From: Flavobacterium geliluteum
GTDB taxonomy: Bacteria > Bacteroidota > Bacteroidia > Flavobacteriales > Flavobacteriaceae
Assembly: GCF_017948595.1 (NCBI RefSeq)
Contig: NZ_JAGFBV010000025.1
Span: 1-64,000, forward strand
DNA: 64,000 bases
Direction of reading: 5' to 3'
Of this stretch, positions 60,349-64,000 are shown one piece after another (position 1 is the first letter of the stretch; every line of letters begins with the position of its first letter). The notes beneath the pieces were generated by a model, which did no database searches, was not told the origin of the DNA, and was given only the letters and a program-made list of their open reading frames with translations. The position numbers and the translations under genes were made by a program.

Positions 60349-60921
60349 ATGATTAACATTGTTTTATTTGGAAAGCCAGGAGCAGGAAAAGGAACTCAGG
60401 CAGAATTTTTAAAAGAAAAATACAAATTAACACATCTTTCAACAGGAGATATTTTTCGTTTCAATTTAAAAAATGATACTGATTTAGGTAAAAAAGCAAG
60501 AACTTTTATGGACAATGGAGAATTGGTTCCTTGCGAAATTACCACAGCAATGTTAATTGACGAAGTAAACAAACATCCAGATACACAAGGGTTTTTGTTT
60601 GACGGATATCCAAGAACGTTAGATCAGGCCAAAGCGCTGGATCAGTTTTTGCCAACAATCGGGTCAAGTGTTACGGCTACTATTGCCCTCGAAGCCGATG
60701 ACGAAATTCTAGTGGCACGTTTGCTAGAAAGAGGAAAAACCAGTGGAAGAGTTGATGATCAGGACGAAGAAAAAATTCGTGTAAGATATCAGGAATATAA
60801 CGAAAAAACAGCTCCGCTAATTGGATATTATAAAGAACAAAATAAGTTTTATGCCGTAAATGGTATTGGGACTATCGAAGAAATTACAGAGCGATTAACG
60901 TCAGTTATAGATAATTTGTAG
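60349..60921 (+). CDS. adk: Adenylate kinase
   Basis: The 190-aa enzyme has P-loop FGKPGAGKGTQAE, the NMP-binding THLSTGDIFRF and LFDGYPRTLDQA segments, and a short LID (RGKTSGRVDDQDEEK) without the zinc cysteines. It interconverts ATP + AMP with 2 ADP. The short-LID form is usual in Bacteroidota. Confidence 0.95.
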   Translation: MINIVLFGKPGAGKGTQAEFLKEKYKLTHLSTGDIFRFNLKNDTDLGKKARTFMDNGELVPCEITTAMLIDEVNKHPDTQGFLFDGYPRTLDQAKALDQFLPTIGSSVTATIALEADDEILVARLLERGKTSGRVDDQDEEKIRVRYQEYNEKTAPLIGYYKEQNKFYAVNGIGTIEEITERLTSVIDNL

Positions 60922-61123
60922 AAGCTTTTTCCAGCTGTACGTTGCAAGTCCTCGCTAAAAAAACTATTTTTCTAAACCATAAAACGAGCTTCCGCTGGTC
61001 GCTGTTTTCCGGCTAGAAAAATTAGTTTTTTTGGCTCCGGGCTTTTCTCTTCCATCTGGGCTAGCAGCCACCGGATTTACGATTGCCATTAACGAATCAA
61101 ATTAATAACGAATCAACTAAAAA

Positions 61124-62398
61124 TTGGAAATACTAATTATATTTTTTCTGATATTACTAAACGGAGTGTTCTCAATGTCTGAGATTGCGTTAATTTCGGC
61201 CAGAAAAAACCGACTAGAAACAGCTGCTAAAAAAGGTAACAAAAGTGCCAAAATAGCGCTCGATCTCGCCAACTCTCCAAACAAATTTTTGTCAACAGTA
61301 CAAATCGGAATCACCTTAATCGGAATTTTAACTGGTATTTATAGTGGCGACAAAATCACAATGGATGTTGAAGTCTTCGTAACCGGATTTGCATTTTTAA
61401 AACCCTACGCACATACCGTTGCCGTTGGGATTGTTGTAGTGACCTTGACGTTTTTCTCGTTGGTTCTCGGAGAGTTATTACCAAAACGTATTGGTTTAAA
61501 TTATCCTGAATCTATTGCAAAAGCCGTGGCATTGCCCATGAAAATCGTTTCGATTATTACTGCACCCTTTATCTGGTTGTTAACGTCTTCGACTGATTTT
61601 TTACTGAATATCCTTCAAATAAAACCAAGTGCTGACGGCAGAGTTACCGAAGAAGAAATAAAAGCGATCATCAAAGAAGGAACAGAAGGCGGAGAGGTAC
61701 AGGAAATTGAGCAGGATATCGTAGAACGTGTTTTTCATATTGGCGACAGAAAAGTAAATTCGCTAATGACGCATCGCAAATCGGTAGACATGCTGCCCCT
61801 AAATGCTGATAAAGCCAAAATAAAAGAATTGGTTTTGATGGATTTACACACTGTTTATCCAGTGTATAGCGACAACTATGATGATATTGTGGGTATCGTA
61901 ACCTTAAAAAATATATTTGCCAATATCGAGAGCGAACATTTCGATTTAGCAGCAATCATGACCGATCCTCCTTATTTAATGGAGCAAACCACAGCGTACA
62001 AAGCGTTGGAGAATTTTAAAAGAACCGGAGTGCATTACGCATTGGTTTCTGACGAATATGGTGTTTTTCAAGGAATTATTACCTTAAATGATATTTTGGA
62101 AGCGTTAGTAGGAGATGCATCCGATTTTTATAAAGATGAATTTCAATTGATCGAAAGAGAAGACGGTTCATGGCTGGTTGACGGACATTATTCGTTGCAC
62201 GATTTTCTAACGTATTTTGAGTTGGATGAACTCACAAACGATTATGATGTAAATACCGTAAGCGGCATGATTATGACCGAACTTTCACATATTCCGAAAG
62301 AAGGCGAGAAATTAATCTGGCAAAAATTTGTACTGGAAGTCATCGATATGGATGGCGTAAAGATTGATAAAGTGTTAGTAAAGACACTTAAAGAATAG
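61124..62398 (+). CDS. CNNM/CBS-domain (HlyC/CorC-type) membrane protein
   Basis: The 424-aa protein has an N-terminal DUF21/CNNM region with three to four TM helices (ILIIFFLILLNGVFSMSEIAL), a pair of CBS domains (about 200-320) and a C-terminal CorC_HlyC domain (DEFQLIEREDGSWLVDGHYSL). Such proteins are probable Mg2+ or Co2+ transporters or regulators. The start is a TTG at 61124, 8 bp after an in-frame stop. Confidence 0.85.
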   Translation: MEILIIFFLILLNGVFSMSEIALISARKNRLETAAKKGNKSAKIALDLANSPNKFLSTVQIGITLIGILTGIYSGDKITMDVEVFVTGFAFLKPYAHTVAVGIVVVTLTFFSLVLGELLPKRIGLNYPESIAKAVALPMKIVSIITAPFIWLLTSSTDFLLNILQIKPSADGRVTEEEIKAIIKEGTEGGEVQEIEQDIVERVFHIGDRKVNSLMTHRKSVDMLPLNADKAKIKELVLMDLHTVYPVYSDNYDDIVGIVTLKNIFANIESEHFDLAAIMTDPPYLMEQTTAYKALENFKRTGVHYALVSDEYGVFQGIITLNDILEALVGDASDFYKDEFQLIEREDGSWLVDGHYSLHDFLTYFELDELTNDYDVNTVSGMIMTELSHIPKEGEKLIWQKFVLEVIDMDGVKIDKVLVKTLKE

Positions 62399-62424
62399 AG
62401 AGAATTTGTTTCAGGTTTTATTAT

Positions 62425-62472
62425 GTTTCAGGTTTCAAGTTAAGTGTGTTGCGCCAACTTGAAACCTGAAAC
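62425..62472. repeat. Inverted repeat GTTTCAGGTTTCAAGTT (17-bp perfect arms)
   Basis: Arms 62425-62441 and 62456-62472 are exact reverse complements with a 14-bp loop. The same sequence in part recurs near 25176, 49077 and 53992, so this is a dispersed family. Confidence 0.75.
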
Positions 62473-62506
62473 TTTAAACTTTAGACTATACATAAACAAA
62501 AAGAAA

Positions 62507-63508
62507 ATGACAGAAGGAAATTTTGTAGATTATGTTAAGATATACGTTTCTTCCGGAAAGGGAGGAAAGGGATCTACACACTTACATAGAGAAAAATTTA
62601 TTGAAAAAGGTGGGCCGGACGGTGGTGATGGTGGTCGCGGCGGACACGTATATTTGGTTGGAAATAAAGGTCTTTGGACATTGTTTCACTTAAAGTTTGC
62701 CCGTCACATAAAAGCAGGTCACGGTGGCGATGGTGGAGGAGACCGTAGTACAGGTGCAGATGGAGAAGATAAATTTATCGAAGTGCCTTTAGGAACGGTT
62801 GTAAAAGATAAAGAAACGGGAGAAACGTTGTTTGAAATTACCGAAGACGGTGAAAAAAGAATTCTTTCGAAAGGAGGAAAAGGAGGTTTAGGAAACTGGC
62901 ATTTTAGAAGTTCAACCAACCAAACACCAAGATATGCTCAGCCAGGTTTACCGGGTGTAGAAATGGATGTTATTTTAGAACTTAAAGTTTTGGCCGATGT
63001 TGGTTTGGTAGGTTTTCCAAATGCTGGAAAATCAACTTTGTTGTCTGTATTAACGTCTGCAAAACCTAAAATAGCTGATTATCCTTTTACTACTCTAAAA
63101 CCAAATTTAGGAATTGTGGCTTACAGAGATTATCAATCGTTTGTAATTGCTGATATTCCTGGTATTATAGAAGGTGCTGCAGAAGGAAAAGGTCTCGGGC
63201 ATTATTTTTTACGTCATATTGAGCGTAATTCGACCTTATTGTTTTTGGTTCCGGTGGATACACCGGATATTAAGGGAGAATATGATATTTTGGTAAATGA
63301 GTTAACCAAATACAATCCTGAAATGTTGGATAAAGAACGTCTTTTGGTAATCTCAAAATGCGATATGCTAGATGATGAACTGAAAGCCGAGTTAAAAGTA
63401 GAACTTGATGTTGCTTTTAAAGATATTCCATATATGTTTATTTCTTCTGTGGCGCAACAAGGGCTGACAGACTTAAAAGACAAGCTTTGGAAAATGTTGA
63501 ATGAGTAG
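62507..63508 (+). CDS. obg: Obg/CgtA GTPase
   Basis: From the ATG at 62507 the 333-aa protein has the glycine-rich Obg fold (about 1-158, with [13 protein letters not shown]) and the G domain ([25 protein letters not shown]). It links ribosome assembly to growth. An upstream in-frame start is not needed. The C-terminal OCT domain of some homologues is absent, as is usual for this group. Confidence 0.93.
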   Translation: MTEGNFVDYVKIYVSSGKGGKGSTHLHREKFIEKGGPDGGDGGRGGHVYLVGNKGLWTLFHLKFARHIKAGHGGDGGGDRSTGADGEDKFIEVPLGTVVKDKETGETLFEITEDGEKRILSKGGKGGLGNWHFRSSTNQTPRYAQPGLPGVEMDVILELKVLADVGLVGFPNAGKSTLLSVLTSAKPKIADYPFTTLKPNLGIVAYRDYQSFVIADIPGIIEGAAEGKGLGHYFLRHIERNSTLLFLVPVDTPDIKGEYDILVNELTKYNPEMLDKERLLVISKCDMLDDELKAELKVELDVAFKDIPYMFISSVAQQGLTDLKDKLWKMLNE

Positions 63509-63520
63509 AAAAATAAAAAA

Positions 63521-63545
63521 CCCGACAAAATTATATTTTGCCGGG
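63521..63545. terminator. Hairpin downstream of obg
   Basis: CCCGACAAAAT pairs with ATTTTGCCGGG with one mismatch. The T-run lies on the minus strand, so it could stop transcription from the minus-strand gene at 63620 as well. Confidence 0.5.
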
Positions 63546-63579
63546 CAGCACTAACTATCAAAACTTCAAACAAAAAAAC

Positions 63580-63603
63580 AAAAGGCCGTTGTTACGGTCT
63601 TTT
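63580..63603. terminator. Bidirectional terminator between obg and the partial porin-like gene
   Basis: AAAAGGCCGT (63580-63589) pairs with ACGGTCTTTT (63594-63603), one mismatch, with T-rich DNA on the plus side and A-rich DNA on the other. Confidence 0.65.
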
Positions 63604-63619
63604 ATTTTTTGAGGGTTAT

Positions 63620-64000
63620 TTATAGTGCAAAGTTTTTAGAGATTCCGATATTAAATGTTTTTCCAAAATCAAATCCAATGCTTTCTCTTCTGGCATCATT
63701 GCGGCCATCTATATTGTTGTAACCAACTCCGCCAATAGAGAAATTTAAACCAAAACCTTTTTTCATATTTATAAATAAGTTAGGAACAAGAGTAGCGTAT
63801 ATACCGTTTGCATTATTTAAAGATTCGTTTTGATACCCAGCTCCAAGGTCAGCAAATACAGAAAATGTCTCAGAAAGTGGTTGCGTATAACGTAAAAACC
63901 CTCCAACTTTGTAATTTTCGGTTTTTTCAGACCAATCGGTATCAACACTAGCGATCGATCCTTCAACTCCTGCAGTCCAGTTGTCTGTAAATTGATATCC
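63620..64000 (-). CDS. Outer-membrane beta-barrel protein (partial, 5' end beyond window)
   Basis: The minus strand reads openly from 64000 to the TAA at 63620 (126 residues), ending FNIGISKNFAL. The pattern has alternating amphipathic strands with a terminal aromatic-rich segment, as in OmpW/porin-like barrels (VGGFLRYTQPLSETFSVFAD, GIYATLVPNLFINMKKG). Only the C-terminal part is here. It is not extended to a start because the window ends. Confidence 0.7.
   Translation of the reverse strand, partial: GYQFTDNWTAGVEGSIASVDTDWSEKTENYKVGGFLRYTQPLSETFSVFADLGAGYQNESLNNANGIYATLVPNLFINMKKGFGLNFSIGGVGYNNIDGRNDARRESIGFDFGKTFNIGISKNFAL

Overview
The window looks like a chromosomal segment of a Flavobacterium-type member of the Bacteroidota. 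The DNA is AT-rich, several promoters carry the TAnnTTTG -7 box with an upstream TTG, some starts are TTG or GTG, and the housekeeping genes (folC, gcvP, purE/purK, hpt, adk, obg, ExbB/ExbD/TonB, a TonB-dependent receptor) are of flavobacterial type. Species cannot be fixed from the sequence alone.

Layout. 0.1-1.5 kb: an IS3-family insertion sequence with a textbook -1 frameshift heptamer, followed by a candidate structured RNA (about 1519-1627). 1.9-5.4 kb: a Crp/Fnr regulator, an LpxA-like acyltransferase, a secreted beta-propeller protein and tRNA-Val. 5.5-13 kb: folC, exbB-exbD convergent with tonB, glutamate-type dehydrogenase, a chalcone-isomerase-like secreted protein and an acyl-CoA dehydrogenase. 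13-20.5 kb: a second Crp/Fnr gene and a tight run of small redox, membrane, DinB, NRDE, ATP-grasp and LysE-like genes, then an M28 peptidase, an SDR and a SprT-like protein. 20.5-31.2 kb: MlaE/MlaF lipid transport, glycosyltransferases, a KAS III enzyme, glycine dehydrogenase, a UbiA-like membrane protein and two sugar-transfer genes.

31.3-42.6 kb is the accessory core and the most interesting part. It is an apparent peptide-modifying biosynthetic cluster: tyrosinase, DUF2182 membrane protein, an unknown 219-aa protein, three tandem DUF1843-type peptides of 56-58 aa (absent from any long-ORF list), a radical SAM/SPASM maturase with an extra zinc ribbon, a methyltransferase, a protein with heme-oxygenase-like di-iron oxidase signatures, an ATP-grasp-like ligase, a family 2 glycosyltransferase and a PaaK-like adenylating enzyme. 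The tyrosinase and the 219-aa gene are preceded by the same ~335-bp leader. Shorter relatives of it precede peptide 3 and, 4 kb beyond the cluster, a cytochrome-c-like lipoprotein gene (47019), which suggests one regulon.

42.8-46.7 kb is a five-gene operon (SRPBCC, TIGR01777 epimerase, DCC-family protein, DUF2071, small membrane protein) next to a GbsR/MarR-type regulator. Two near-identical palindromes sit before the operon and before the regulator, so the likely operator can be named. 49.1-49.5 kb is a 42/21-bp nested minisatellite. 49.6-64 kb returns to core genes: SanA-like, M3 peptidase, purE and purK, a TonB-dependent receptor next to a sorbosone-dehydrogenase-like lipoprotein, hpt, adk, a CNNM/CBS protein, obg, and a partial outer-membrane beta-barrel gene running off the right edge. 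Several dispersed palindromic repeat families lie between genes.
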